DNA of 64,000 bases from Norana najaformis. Lineage: Eukaryota; Annelida; Clitellata; Crassiclitellata; Hormogastridae. The notes beneath the pieces are model-generated. The model ran no database searches. It was not told the DNA's origin and was given only the letters and a program-made list of their open reading frames with translations. The DNA lies in assembly GCA_964023275.1 (NCBI GenBank), contig OZ029916.1, positions 10,339,607 through 10,403,606 of the forward strand, in the 5' to 3' direction. The position numbers and the translations under genes are program-made. Positions 47,838 to 61,500 of this stretch are shown one piece after another; positions within the stretch are counted from its first letter, which is position 1; each line of letters opens with the position of its first letter.

Positions 47838-48520
47838 ATTATTATTATTAATTAGCAACTTCTAATGCGCCAGTGTCTAATGCACAAGGCATCAACCGAT
47901 GGCACACCAAAACCAAGCCACAATCAGGTCGATATCCAGGAGGTCAGCACGATGAGGGACATGGTTGAATCAAAAACAACACCCAAGTCACGAGCAGTAT
48001 CAGTCATCTCAATCAGTGAATCACCCAGTTTTACAGATTTAAGCCATTCGAATTTCTTAAGTTGCTGAGGAGTGCCAAGCAGTAGAAATTCAGTCTTCGA
48101 GGGGTTAAGGAGAAGTTTATTTGCTGCCATCCAAGACTGCAGCTCTTCAAAGGCATCAGACAACAGCTGCACAGACGAGTGACAAGTCAAACTGTCAAAT
48201 GAGATGCAAAAGGAGAGAGTGGTCGACAGTATCAAAGGCAGCAGACAAATCAAGGAGAACAAGTGCAGTCACCTTACCCTTATCCATGGAACACATGATG
48301 TCATTATGGACAGCAAGCAGGGCAGATTCTGTTGAATGAAAAGCGAAATATAACGGCATAATTAGTCTTAAATTGAGTTCGCTCAATTGAGTTCGCTGGA
48401 ACTCGACTCGCTGGAGGATCCAGCAGTTGACAAAGGGGACCAATTTTTCCATGGCTGAGATCTTGCACGGCCTTTTTAGTCCTTGTCTCTTTGGGGCAGA
48501 TTTCAAGGTCATTGTAATTT
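47838..48520 (-). mobile_element. LINE 3' half, AAT-tail family, internally deleted
   Basis: The left edge is ATTATTATTATTAATTAGCAACTTC, then AATGCGCCAGTGTCTAATGCAC. The minus strand encodes [20 protein letters not shown] (48195-48512 frame), then LQSWMAANKLLLNPSKTEFL and TARDLGVVFDSTMS (47924-48262 frame). The VPQGSVLGP and YADD region between them is gone, so the catalytic core is deleted. Confidence 0.85.
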
Positions 48521-49089
48521 CTGATGACCGATTCTCTCTCTTTGAATTCCCTTCATTTAGTAGGGGCCTAACCGTCTGGGCCCTCTGTCCTACTTTAGCA
48601 CATTTTTTCGCCTTAACAGTATTGTCATACGCGTTTTTTTAACATTTCTGTGGATTGGACTCTGGATAAACCCTTGCTTTGATCTCCTAATAATAAGCTA
48701 AAATTCAACACCCAGCCATGACAAAAATTAGCCTGGGGTTATTTTTAAATTCCCCCATTTGTAACTAGACATACAGATTTCTAAGAACCTCTCAAAGGTG
48801 CTCCCCACCCTAAATTAAGTTTATAAATGTTAAGAGTTTGCTAAAAACAAGAAGTTCATCCACAGTTGGAATGAAGCTTGAGCAGCTGCTTAAGTCTTGC
48901 ACGCTTTACCCACTGATTCTCACAATGTCTTCTGGTCACTGTTGCACTCAGCTGCGCAATACCATCTCTTAAGTCAAATGACCAAGATTGGGGATACCAA
49001 TACATACACAGTCATCTGAGGAAGCAACCATTTGTGTATTTACGTGTATACCTGTTTTCTTTAGAATTTATTAAGTATGTGCATGTGCA

Positions 49090-49410
49090 AAAGTACTTTT
49101 CCTTCTGGCTGGAATTAATCCCTCCTTCTTTTCCATTTGTTTCTATCTCCAGTATCGTCTTTCTTCAATCTTCATAATTCTTTTAATGCAGCTTTCTTCC
49201 TCTCTCGGCATCACATGACCAAACCATCTCAACCTGGCTTCTTGTAGCTTTAGGTCTTGCTGAATCATATCTCCTCATCTCTTTTTTTTTGTCATCCCCG
49301 ACTGCATTATCCGTAAACCTCTGCTGTCATAATTCTTTTAATGCAGCTTTCTTCCTCTCTCCGCATCACGACCAAACCATCTCAACCTGGCATCTTGTAC
49401 TTTGTCAGAT
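49090..49410 (-). mobile_element. LINE C-terminal fragment with internal duplication
   Basis: The minus strand reads LQEARLRWFGHVMPREEESC, then IKRIMKIEERRYW, matching the RLRWFGHV...R ending of RTE-like proteins. A second copy of the same segment lies about 150 bp further up (near 49325-49400), reading ARLRWFGRDAER. CATAATTCTTTTAATGCAGCTTTCTTCC is present twice. Confidence 0.65.
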
Positions 49411-49419
49411 ATACATGCC

Positions 49420-52330
49420 ACTTGCAACATCTGTCAGATATACTCATTCCTTTTCTTGTCTTTGAGTTTAGCAGACAGATATTGGGAGCCTTTTGCATGT
49501 GCAAAAGTACATATCATATCCAAGCATTTGCATAGCACCTATCAGGAACCTCTCAAAATTGAAGAAGCCAGAGAGTATTTTATCCTAAGGCACTCAATGA
49601 AAACTGTCCACACTAAAACTACCTTGGTATTGGTACTGGATCAAAAAAATAAGCTAAGACAAAGGCAAAAATGTAAGGAATCAAGAAGGAGTGAGAGTTA
49701 AGACTTGTAATGTAATAATGTGTATTACTATCCTGCATTTATAAAGCACTCATTTTCAAGGAAGACATGTTTCAATTTCACTTTAATCTCAAATAGCAAA
49801 ATTCTAAGTGTAAATATTAAAATATTTTGTATAGTTTAACTGTTAACATGTGAAAATGGATTTCCAAGATGGCTGTATCTTCAAAATTGCAGCAAACATA
49901 TTTATGTGAACACATACACAATATTTTCAGTAAACAGATCAAATGGCAGTTCCAAAAAATTTTCCTAACACAGATTGAACATCAAACTCCAGGTTTTAAT
50001 CAAGCACAGCTTAAATATTACTATCTGTAACAGACTGTATAAGAATCTTGCAGAGTTTAGCTGTACAGCAAATTTTCTTTAGACAGACATAATGCAAAAA
50101 CCACATATGAACACTAATAACAACACAAATATAACAAAACAAAGTAATGGAAGTTCCTGAGTTTATCATAAAAAAGTTCCAAATGTTTTTGAAGTTGACG
50201 AGATTCCAGTAATAATAGAGACAAAGTAAAACAAAAGCTACTCAATCGGTATTTCCAAAAATACACAATGGAACAAAAGAGTTTCTGATAATTAAAGCAT
50301 TTAGGAACAAAAACAAAAACACAACAAATGCAAGGTAATTAACGACTTCATTAACAAAGATGTTGGAAAAGATAGAATTTGAAATTTATCATTAAGACCG
50401 GTTGAGTAAACCAGCTTCAACTAGCTTTTTGCTTAAATTCATCTATGGTTGGAATGACTGAATGCCAAAGTTCAAACTACATTTGGGTTAACTATCTTAG
50501 TTTCGGTTGTTTTCCTCTTACAGACAAGAAAATGGATAATCAACTTCAAATGAAAAAAGCATTGTAAACGTCAAAACTGAGCTTTTAGCACGGAATTAAA
50601 CGGTAAAATATTATGCATGTAAATAGGCTCTAATCATCATAATGGTGCAGTCTACTCATGATTCATAATTTTCTAAATAAATCATGTACAATAGTTTACC
50701 AGTTAAGTTCATATCTTTCAGTTAATGTATCAGTAGGCAGAACCATCGGTATAAAAAATTTGTTAAAAAATTCCTTATTGTCTTTATTTCTCCTTCAAAA
50801 TAAATACTAAAGAATAAACACATGAATATAAATATTCAAATTTTTAAATATATGTTTCTGTGAAGGAAATTTCAAATTTTAAAGGAAATCCTTAATGGTA
50901 GCTATTATTTCTTATCTAAGCACAAATAATTCTATATAAACAAACACTTATTATTAAAATTATGTCCCACAAATTTGTAAAATAAATTCAGTGAATCAAA
51001 AAAGCCAAAGTCCACAAAAATATGCACTAAATTATATTAATAACTTGGGTCATGAACAAACTTTAGGCTAAAGTCTTGACAAGACTGTTTGCATGCATTA
51101 GACTTAATACGGGATCTGGTAAAACCTGTTGCGAAGAACAATATAAACCAACATATGCAAACGAAGCATGAGGAGATTTTCAAAAATTATTTGAAACTGT
51201 CTTCTTCAATACAAGTTAAGCATGCAACATTTTGCATTTTGAATACCGTAAAAATTGACCTGCATCCATTTGATAACCAGTAATAATATAATTAATACAC
51301 CATGCTGAAAAAGCTATGGAATGGAATAATTAATAATAACAATTAATAAAGTGATAATAAATTACATAATTATATCTTCTTATCTTTTAAACAGTTTACA
51401 AAAAGTGCTAAATAAGTTTGAAAGACCAATAAATAAATCAAGGCTTAGGCCTACACTCAAATCTTAGACAGGTAAATAACATGCATTCATTACATAACAA
51501 AAAAGAGCAGTACATATTACAAAGTGATAAACAGATCTTCAAAATTGTCTGAAATAACAGTCGACAGATCTTCAAAATTGTCTGCAATAACAGTCAACAA
51601 CAATATTAGGTGCATACTGAAGCAAATGATTTAGCAGGATTGTCAACAAAGAATTTAACTTCTAAATGTTTACAGGCCATAAGCCATAACCTACTGTTAC
51701 CAAAACATCATGGCCGCTGATAGGACAAGCAAACAGCTTCAACTCCTGTAAACATCAACAAACAATCCAACAAGAAAACACATCACTGCAACAATAAACA
51801 ATTTGACAAGACAACACATTGCAACACTAAACAACTGCATAATACACCATATGGCAACAATGAAAGAACAGGCAAGAGAACAGCCATTAGTATGACTGCA
51901 ATCCTTTGGCACAAACTCAAATCGATTTATACATTAAAAATATATGGGAATGAAATGTCATGCAACAATATGTAAATAAAGCAACCTTAGTGAGCCATTT
52001 TTGGAACATAATTAATTGTACAGTTTGTAAACTTTGATGTAACATTAGTTAATGCTTTGTGCATTACACATTAGCCCTATGACCTCTTAGCTCTTAGTAC
52101 CTTAAAAACTTCAATCCGAACTTTGACTCGACAGACATAACTACGATAGGTAACATCACTCAACGTACATTCTAAATGGTCAATAAATGACCAAACCATA
52201 GGTAATCTGCACAGAACAAGGCCATTTAACAAACATCCTAAACCAGTAGGCTAAATCTGGAATGACTGTTTACCACAAAACATGCACAAACAGTACTGAT
52301 GTTGTCGACTGTCCTGATGACAATGACCTC
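49420..52330. other. AT-rich sequence downstream of the deaminase gene
   Basis: No gene. It contains a 33-bp x2 tandem repeat at 51531-51596 (ACAGATCTTCAAAATTGTCTG core). The 3'UTR of the minus-strand deaminase gene must lie in the right part. A minus-strand AATAAA occurs at 50788-50783, about 1.5 kb past the stop, but I cannot show it is used. Confidence 0.45.
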
Positions 52331-52335
52331 ATTAA

Positions 52336-52567
52336 CTAAGCAAAGAAATCTAATTCTGCTGGCTTCTTGACCCAGTCTCCACATCCAAAATTCGACAGTT
52401 GCCGATAAAAGCTGGCCTTTGCTTTCTGATATTCAAATGCTGTCTGCTTTGCTTCGTAATAGTTCTCCACGTCAAGAAGCTCTGGTTTCTCAAATTTCTC
52501 ACAAAAAGACTTGAAGTCCGCATACAATGACTTTTTGCAGATGCAAGGGTATTCATCAGGTTCCAGT
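52336..52567 (-). CDS. ADAR: Deaminase exon I: C-terminus and stop
   Basis: The acceptor CTTTTTGCTGTAG|A is the one that fits phase 2; the frame is open further up but that part is intron. It reads [20 protein letters not shown], then [20 protein letters not shown] and [20 protein letters not shown] with a TAG stop at 52336. The YQ.AK...GxGxW..KP ending is the ADAR/ADAD C-terminal signature. Confidence 0.95.
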
Positions 52568-55500
52568 CTACAGCAAAAAGGAGTATTTCTACAGAATATG
52601 AAACTGCTGTTAAGCAACTTCTTAATTTCTTTCATTTTCCACTCAATTTTCTATTCAACTGTAAAAGCCGGTGCCATCTGTTTCATTCAAAGAAGTTCAC
52701 CATAAGATATTATTTCAGTAATAACATTAATCATATAAATTCATAATGATCATTAAAATTTTCACTTACTCTTCAACAAACTTCCCTGTAGTTCCATCGA
52801 TCACATCCGCTTTCTTTGCTCCAAGATACCAGGCAACTGCAAGTGCCGATGACTTTTCCGTCTCCAGTTCCCCATTTCCAACATCGGTCTTCACCAGATT
52901 GGGAGAAACAACCCTGAACCCAGCTGGAAGAGCAAGACTGTTGGTAGATGCCTCTTCCCTCAGCAGACGGAAATGAATGGCTCGAACTACATGTCCATAT
53001 ACAAAAGACTCTCCTACAGGATAATGTAATTACAACAGTTATATAGCACCTTGTTAGCATCACCTGAAGTACATAAAGGTAATCAAGAATCTTAATCCCC
53101 TGTATTTACAGTTGGTCTAAACAACAACTGTATATCTGTGCTTCAAAATACTTGAATTTTACACTCAAATCAAGAAACACAGCTTATAAGATATGGAGAC
53201 TCGAGCCTTGCTTACGCTAATCACTAAAGTGGGGCACGGTAACTGATTGGATAAAGTGCACAGCTTGAAATGGTTACTTTGCAGGGACCTTGAGCAAGTC
53301 CTTCACTACAATTGCTCAGCGCCATCGACTGATGCTTAATCATTAGATAGTGGCATTTAATAAATGCAGAAATAATAATACTGTACAAACCCATATCCCA
53401 ACAACAGCCTTGTTTTGATAAGCTGCTACTTAAGCAGCAGACAAGGACACTGACCAGTCCATTTGTATCTTTGCATCATGCCGTTCATCTGCTTAGTGCA
53501 TCAGACCTACATCACCTTCATGAACTCCCCACATCACACGTAAAGCAGCTTCATTAACAGAATCGCTGCATCATGTCTGAAGCTCATACATTGCCCAACG
53601 TCAAATTGCATGCAAACATATACAGCAAAACTCTTAAAGCATGCAAGCAAAAGAAGCTAGCAGTGATGATGTCCTATCTCTCAACTCTATTAATCATGGT
53701 TTGCCAAAATGTATTGAGCAGTTTAACATATTCTGAATAGCATGGTCACAGACATGTTGGAATTTCACCACAGCATCATGCATTCAAATCAACAAGGAAC
53801 CAAAACTGTCCAGTGGTCAAGTTCCTGCATTTAATCCGCAACTGAACAATCACCAGGAGGTGACTAAGGGAACTGATTGTATTTATTGTTGATCCTCACC
53901 AATGCATATTGAGCTCAGATAAATTGGGTGGATAAACTTTGACAGTAGCGCCCCCTGAAGACCAAGGACATTCCACTTCAGCATCTTGTCACTGCAACAC
54001 ATGGTACGAAGACGATTGCCAAACATGAGACCAATCCACGTCTGGAAGTAATTTTTCTCCACTGGTATTGCACCCTCTCCTTTAAGTAGCAGAACATACT
54101 TCGTAATTTTGAATACAATTGAGAAATTTTTGCCATTTTAGGTCCTCAAATTCCCAACTCAACCCTTAAGCAGGGATTTAGAAGATCAGTATCTGGAATT
54201 CACAGCATGCCAAAAATGCCAGTCAGCAACAAAAAAGTAGAAATTTGTTTACTGTTAATGTCTAGAATGTAGAATAATACATTTATTGTTACAGGATGCA
54301 AGCAAAGCATAAATCTTGAAACATCTTTCTCTAGGTAAGGCTTACAACCCCTGACCTTTCGGTTCACAGTCCAGCATCTTAACCACATGATCTTTATCTT
54401 TACCTAATCTAACAACATAATGTGATCTGTCTACCCTAATCAAGCTCTACTATCTAATCTAACCACATACTGATAATACCGTTGAATCCCTTTTTTGTTA
54501 ATAGTATCACACTGAAGCGTGAACACTCTTTAGTGCATTGTGATTCTAAATTGCAGCTAGTCTAACAAGTGCCTTGGTAGACTAGCTGGTAAAAGGTCAT
54601 TGGTTGCAGACCAAGGCCTTAAGTACACAGATGACTTAGCAATGACTATGACCATTCTCCACATGAAATACAACAGACTAAATACCAGTTGGTTTTCCAA
54701 TGCTGACAGACGCTTGAACATCTGGTCCTCAGAAGAAACCGAAAATGTGAGGCGGAGAAACAGCAAATCAGACACACGGTGCAGGCAAAGGACTTTGTCC
54801 CAGTTAAGGGCTATACACTAACAGCTGCAGGGATGAGCCCAAGTCTTTGTCAGTTTAATGTAGCTAATGTAACTTTACCTACATAGGATTGCATCATTTC
54901 TCACCCATAGGACACAAATGAGCATCATGTATTCACTAACCAATTACATGGACTCAGAAGCAGTTTGTGCCCATCACTGTTCCATGGCATACCAGGTAAT
55001 CTAATGGTTAGCAGGGTCAGCCAGACATATTGGTTCACTGCCAGAAGAAATATTTCACTGTTTCAGTTTCAAATAAAAATTCTAGGATTTAGTCAAGACT
55101 TGACTAACCTGCTTCAATTTTTGTACGGAGAAGTCCTTGGACACTGCTTGAGTAAATTGGTTCCTTACTGTTTTCGCCTGAAACATTTTCCACTGTCAAC
55201 GAATTTCCAGTCAACAAACTAGAAGTTCTAAAGCGCTCTCTGTAAACAACCAAATTTCAGCCAATAAGTAACTTAAGCCAATATGTGAACTATTCAGCCA
55301 ATAGTAAGATTAGTCATAAAAATGTTAAAATTTGAAGACATTTCTTACAAGGCTTAGGATGAAAAACACCTGCAGAAAGCCCATCACACTCGTGCCTCTC
55401 TTTCAAGGTATAATCAAGCTGGCCGCTTTATCTCATGTTTGAGGTCCGGCTTGTTCCACATCTCTTCCCCTTCTCTGGTAAACTCAGCTGAGCATAACCA

Positions 55501-58500
55501 TGTCAATGATACAACACCAAGTCTCAGCCCTCTTCCACTCCGCATGGAGCCAATATTCAAGGCTGTCAGATCCTTCACCACAACTCTAGTCCATGTGGTC
55601 CTCGGTCAACTACGTGGTCTTCCCAAATCGCTTGGGGGCTTGGAGGGTTTGTTCATTGTGGTAACAAGGCTCTTCAGCAGTCCTCATCTTCAGGAGCATG
55701 AGCTACATGCCAGAAAATGCAGTCTGCATTTCCCAATTGTGGTAGAGACCAGTATCACTGCTGTTCTCCTTCCGACTGCCAACTGCCCAACAAGGTCCAT
55801 TTAGGGAATTCACAGGATCCTATTGAGGTGCCACAAGTTGAAGGCATCCAGCTTATTTTATTCAGGGCCTCTGTGGTCATCCAAGTATTGCAGTTGCACA
55901 GGAGTGACAGCAACACAAAGTTCATAGAGCTGCAGTTTGGCTTTTAGCTCCTCTGCGGGATGCCAGACATTCTGGAACCATGCATAATCTGGCAGTTGTG
56001 ATTTGGTGCTTGATCTTCCATTTGCTGGGTACTGTTAACTGTTAACTGCCAAGGTATGTGCAGGCATCCACAGTCTCCAGCATACCTCCCTACCTATAAC
56101 TTCCAGTACCAGAAATAACTGTCATCTGTCATCTGCACCAGCAAAGAGGGATCATCATCCTGTTTCACAGATACATACCTATGGCCAGTAATTCACCTTA
56201 ACAATTTACATTTCTTTAAGGCCTCCAAACGTCTTTTAATTTTCATTTGCATTTCTCAAGTAAGCAGTTTTTGCACCACAAATCAAAACTAGCTCACAAA
56301 ATCACACATAACTGGACCAATTTCTCTGTTATAAAATAATTCTCCTCTTGAGCACTGATGAAATGCATAGTACAATTACAAGAAAAAACTTACGAGGCTA
56401 GAGTGGATTCATCTAAACCTACATTAAAGTGATAAGAAAGCATAAAATTTAGATTTTGCCAACCATACAAATGGAATTTCTTCCAAATGGAGAGCATTCA
56501 CACAACAACACCACAGAACAGCCACAAACCACTCCAGAGGAAAGAAATTCTAAGAAATTCTCACACATGAAATTAATACCTGTCAGATTTTAGTAATTAA
56601 CTAAAGCTAACGTAAAATTATATTTTGTAAGCAATCAAGCTCTGTTAGCATTTTCTTTATGGCTGCCTAGCAATTCAGCCATGATTTCATAGTGCATCCA
56701 GCTATGTCACCAAACCCAATTCCTACATCAGAATCATAGGTCTGCATAATGACTTGAGAAACTTGATCTTTGGAAACCACTTCACGAAAAAATATTTCTC
56801 AACTGTGACATTTTAAAGTGAGCAAAATATTTTTTATTTTCCTGCTAAACACTGAACAACAAGGTTCTCTTTTAATATATCACCAACAGTTTTAAAATTA
56901 AACTATGTCACACAGGTTTCAATATCTACAATCGTTTACTCCAAATTTACATAAATTATAATGCGAGCCTTACCGTGAGAAAAGTGAAGCATCCCCACAG
57001 GGACAGGCTGAAGTGTATAAGTGAAAGGTGATGTTCCGCTGCACCTGCAGTCGATCGTTGCCCTTTTGATTAGAACGACAAAAAATTGTGTCTCGACTGC
57101 CTGATTTGTATTGGTGCAACTCACGATAAAGAAACCTTCAAAAAACAAATATCACGTAGAGAGTTGCTTTATGTGTAATGCTGGCAAGCAATACTGTTAG
57201 CATTGTTAGTTCTACAGCACTTACTCAGGGCTGTAATGGGCTCACTTCGTCATGCGGATATGCTTGACATTCCGCTCTGACTGACAGAGAGCCAGTGGTC
57301 ACCATGGTTTTAAGTTCTTTCCGAAACTGACTGATGCAGAGCCAGTGGTCAAAGATGCTGAGCGGCAGGCAAGGGAGGGTTCAGCAAACATAAAACTCAT
57401 GAACCACGTTGTCTGGTTCTCATTGCTGGAATGCAGAGAACGCTGTGAGTTTCCAAGCACGAGTGATTCAAGTTTTGAATAGAAAAGATCAGCATACATA
57501 TTCTGGATATCACTACCTAGAATTGCAGCCAAATGGTCAAATTTCTGCTTCTAGGTAATCAGTTATGCCACAACACGTTTCTATATGTGCAATACAAAAC
57601 TCTGGTGAATGTAGGATTCTTCTAAGGCTACTATCAGACTTCTGTGATGCCACCAAGTCCGGGAAATGATGTTGCTGACAGCGCAGCATTTGATTCAGTG
57701 GATCAGGGAATCTTGCTCAGCACCTCCTACTGACTTGAATTGAAAATCCGTGACTGGTCAACATTAATAACAAATGAATACAGTTTTAGAATAATCAAAT
57801 GCAAAAGCAATGATGCTGAAAAGGGTTGAACAAACCTGCATAGGGCTCAGTTAGCCTACTTCCAAATATATATATATAGTTTATACACAATAGCAACATG
57901 AAGAACAAAAGTGCACTGTAAACCATGGAATCTTCATTCTGCTTCTAGAGCAGCTATGCTCCTTTCTGAGTGGCAGATGATGGTGGCCAGTGCCTCAAAC
58001 AAAATACACTGTGTCCGGAAAAATTCCAAGGCTTTACGGTAAATATGAAAATAATTAGTAAACATTAATCGATTTTTAAAATTCCAAAAACAGTTTAATC
58101 CTGAAAAATAATTACCAACAAAATTATTTGTTATTTATTAACGGCCCCCGTTTAAAATTACGTCACAGTGACGTATTTGAATTTTATATTTTGTAAAGAA
58201 AGTTGCTAGAAAAATGGCGTTCAGCGAGGAAGACAAAATTGTTATAAAATTTTTACGCCAAAACAACAATTATAGTGCAAATAATATTTCAGGATTAAAC
58301 TGTTTTTGGAATTTTAAAAATCGATTAATGTTTACTAATTATTTTCATATTTACCGTAAAGCCTTGGAATTTTTCCGGACACAGTGTAATCACATGCACC
58401 TCTTTCATTCAGTGTCCCACAGCGCTAGGTCTTCAGATAGCAGTAAGACTTGTGCGTACAGGCATGGTAAATGGTAAACATCCATTACAGTGTAGGGATG

Positions 58501-61500
58501 ACCTTGGTTCAGGACATTTGTGCTTTTAGATGCTGTGCTCCTCAGATATGGAATCACCGACTTCAAAAGGCCAGACTTGCCAACTTGATATCATCATTTA
58601 AATCAACTGTTACGACTCACTAATGTACTCTGGACTCCAACTTGGCCCCTGGTGAACATACATTCGTGCCTCAGATTCAGATTTACTAACACTGCATGCG
58701 CAATAAATGTTTGAAACAATAAACAGATCTGAACCAGACCATTGAGAAGTTCCTCGTTTCCCTTGCTAAAAAACTCAAAGGAGTCTGGCAGCCACAAACT
58801 GAAAAGTCAATTCAGCCAAGAACTGTCCTCCCTGATACCATCAGAATGTGGCACTCAGCGAAATAATAAGAAGTTTACATAGAATGAAGACAAAGAACGA
58901 CAACATAGAGTCAATGACAACATAGAGTCATAACAGTGCTGCACTTTATCTAAAAACTAAACCATATTGAAAAACATTTGTTTAGCTCTGTTGTAAGCAA
59001 GTTAATCTGAAAACCAGGATTAAGTGTTCGTGCTTTTAAGATATTTCTAAAAGTCCTCAACCAAGTTCACAAATTTCAACAACTTAGATGCCTTGAAACC
59101 AGTGCACATCCCATGAAAGGCAAGGACAGGCATAGAAAGCCTACAGCTGTAGAAACTGGGTAACAGGAAGCCATGCACTATGAGAGAAACTGTTCAGAGA
59201 ACGTAAGCCAGAATCGAAACAGATCAAAAATCAGTGTTTAAAGACATACTTTAGAAAGGCTCTTCTGGCAATAACTTCGGCATGAGAGTCGTTCACTGAA
59301 GTCCCATCAAGACTTAAATGGGTGCTCAGTATACATCGATTTCCTGTAAAAATTTAACACACCAAGTTTCTGCTCAATAGCTTGCATTAAGTAAATGTGA
59401 TGATACTCATTGATCATGAAAGTAAGGAAACGGCCCCATGCCACACAAGTAAGGTTAAACTATGATAATGTAAGGTAAGGATACAGTAAGGAAAGATAAG
59501 AACAGATTAGATATTGAAAAACTCACCACTTGTATTATCATTACTGCTATTGTTATTATCATTATTATTATCATTCTTATTATTATTACTATTAATTAGT
59601 AACTTCCGTCATTCCAGTGTCTAATGAAAAAGACATTAACTGAAGGTACATCAAAAACAAGCTGCAATCAGGTCGATATCCAGATGATCGGTCTACTAAA
59701 ACAGACAGGCACTACACAAAGGATAAGCAATTTGAAAAGGGTAAGTCCAAAGTTGAGTATGAAATGACACAAGCGACTGGGCAGAACAAACAGATACAGG
59801 TACAAGTGAGTTCCAAAATCTAGGTCCAGCAACTGAAAAGCCCACTCATCAAGACAGTTCTAGTCTTTGGTCTCATTATTATTCAAGCAGGTCATCTGAT
59901 TGCTTGTCTCTAAGAGCAATCAGATGACCTGCTTGAATAATGTAACTCTGGGAAATAAGGACTGATTTAAGTACTGTGTTTGGCCAGAGTCTAATCTTTT
60001 CTAAATGAATCCTTTCCTGAACATGAAGCAAGTGCAAGAGGTTACAGTACAGGAGTCATGTGATCATATCAGTTATGGCTCTAGCCGAGGAGTTCTGAAA
60101 TCTTTGGAGTTTCTGCATATTTGACTTTATAATACCAGTAAGAAGTGAGTTACAGTAACCAAGGCAATTGGAGGCAATTCGTTTGCCTAAGATATCCTTA
60201 AAGACATGGGCACATAACTCCTATTACTGTGTATGTCACGTATATACTTGTATGACGACTTATAACTACCATTTACACAGTCAGTGAAAGACGTAATAGA
60301 ATAAAAAAGCAACAACCAAATTATGAAAACCATCAGCCAGCTCAGCAACTGAGTCACCCAGTTTCAAAGATTTAAGCCATTCAAACTTCTTAAGTTGCTG
60401 GGGATTACTTACTTATTTATTAGATAACTGCTGTCAGAATATATAGCACTCTATTTCCAGCACAGTCTGTGAACACCATAATTTTGATAAAATTGGTGTT
60501 CAGAATGAAACTAGCTATGTTTCTTTACAGTGCTTATTCCTGTCTTTATATCACAATGACTTAGCTTTCATTGAGTGCTATTTGAAGTTTAGAGTTTACG
60601 TTATGTCACAAGTTACGTTACGTCACAACATGCATGCATGCATGTATGCGTGTATGGGGGTGTATGGGTGTGTATGTATGTGTGTGTGTATTTATATAGG
60701 TACAAAGCTGAGCCTCTTGAAAAACTAAAACAGAGAGGTCACACAAGAGTTCGTAATGTTAATGAATGAAAGATAAAACTCACACTATAGCAGAACAAGA
60801 ATTCAAATTGCTGCTAAACAGCTATCTAGTTCCTGACACCAACAAAAGGTCCTTCATCAAAGCCCAAAGCTTAAACATGGTCCTTCATCAAAGCCCAAAG
60901 CTTAAACATGGTCCTTCATCAAAGCCCAAAGCTTAAACATGGTCCTTCATCAAAGCCCAAAGCTTAAACGCGGTCACTGTCTGCATCTGTGTTTCAAGAA
61001 GCACCCAAGAAATCAGCTGAAAGGATGGCATTTAGACAAATATCTGCTCAATGTTATTTTTTAAAGACTTCATCTAATAAGAACAATGCAAGTAAGAGAA
61101 CTCAAACATCAAACCACAGTTTATACCTATCAACTTATACAGAACTACAAACGTGTTTTGTCTTGATCAAGAAGTCAGGATCTAAACGATTAAAGCTCTA
61201 ATTCAAAATAAAAATGTTTTCATGTAAGAATGTTACCTGTTCCCAAACCAAGAACTGTGATTTTATCACGCTTGCGCTTTTTCTGCTTCACTTTCATCAA
61301 AACAGTGGCAATTATGCGTTTGCCACAGAAGGCCAGTGGATTCTTTTCCACCTGCACGAGGTACTCCAGGTGAGATGCAGCAGCCATGCAGTCCTCAGGT
61401 GATAAGCTTGAATCTTCCAGCAGTTGTCTAAACTGTTAACCAAACACACAGATTTGTCTTTCTGCTAGAGTCAAAACACTGATGTCAAAATTTAGAACAA

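Noticed and set aside
52568..52635. In-frame ATG at 52635 as the start of a separate 99-residue gene
   Set aside because: The upstream part is intron; a strong acceptor at 52568 joins the rest in phase to the deaminase exon at 52770.
55170..55182. TTTCAG as acceptor of deaminase exon F
   Set aside because: It gives phase 1, which conflicts with the phase-2 donor of exon E; the upstream TTTACAG at 55240 fits and gives an open frame.
55439..55804. 121-codon plus-strand frame
   Set aside because: The opposite strand carries LINE-like remnants; such antisense frames are common in decayed RT genes.
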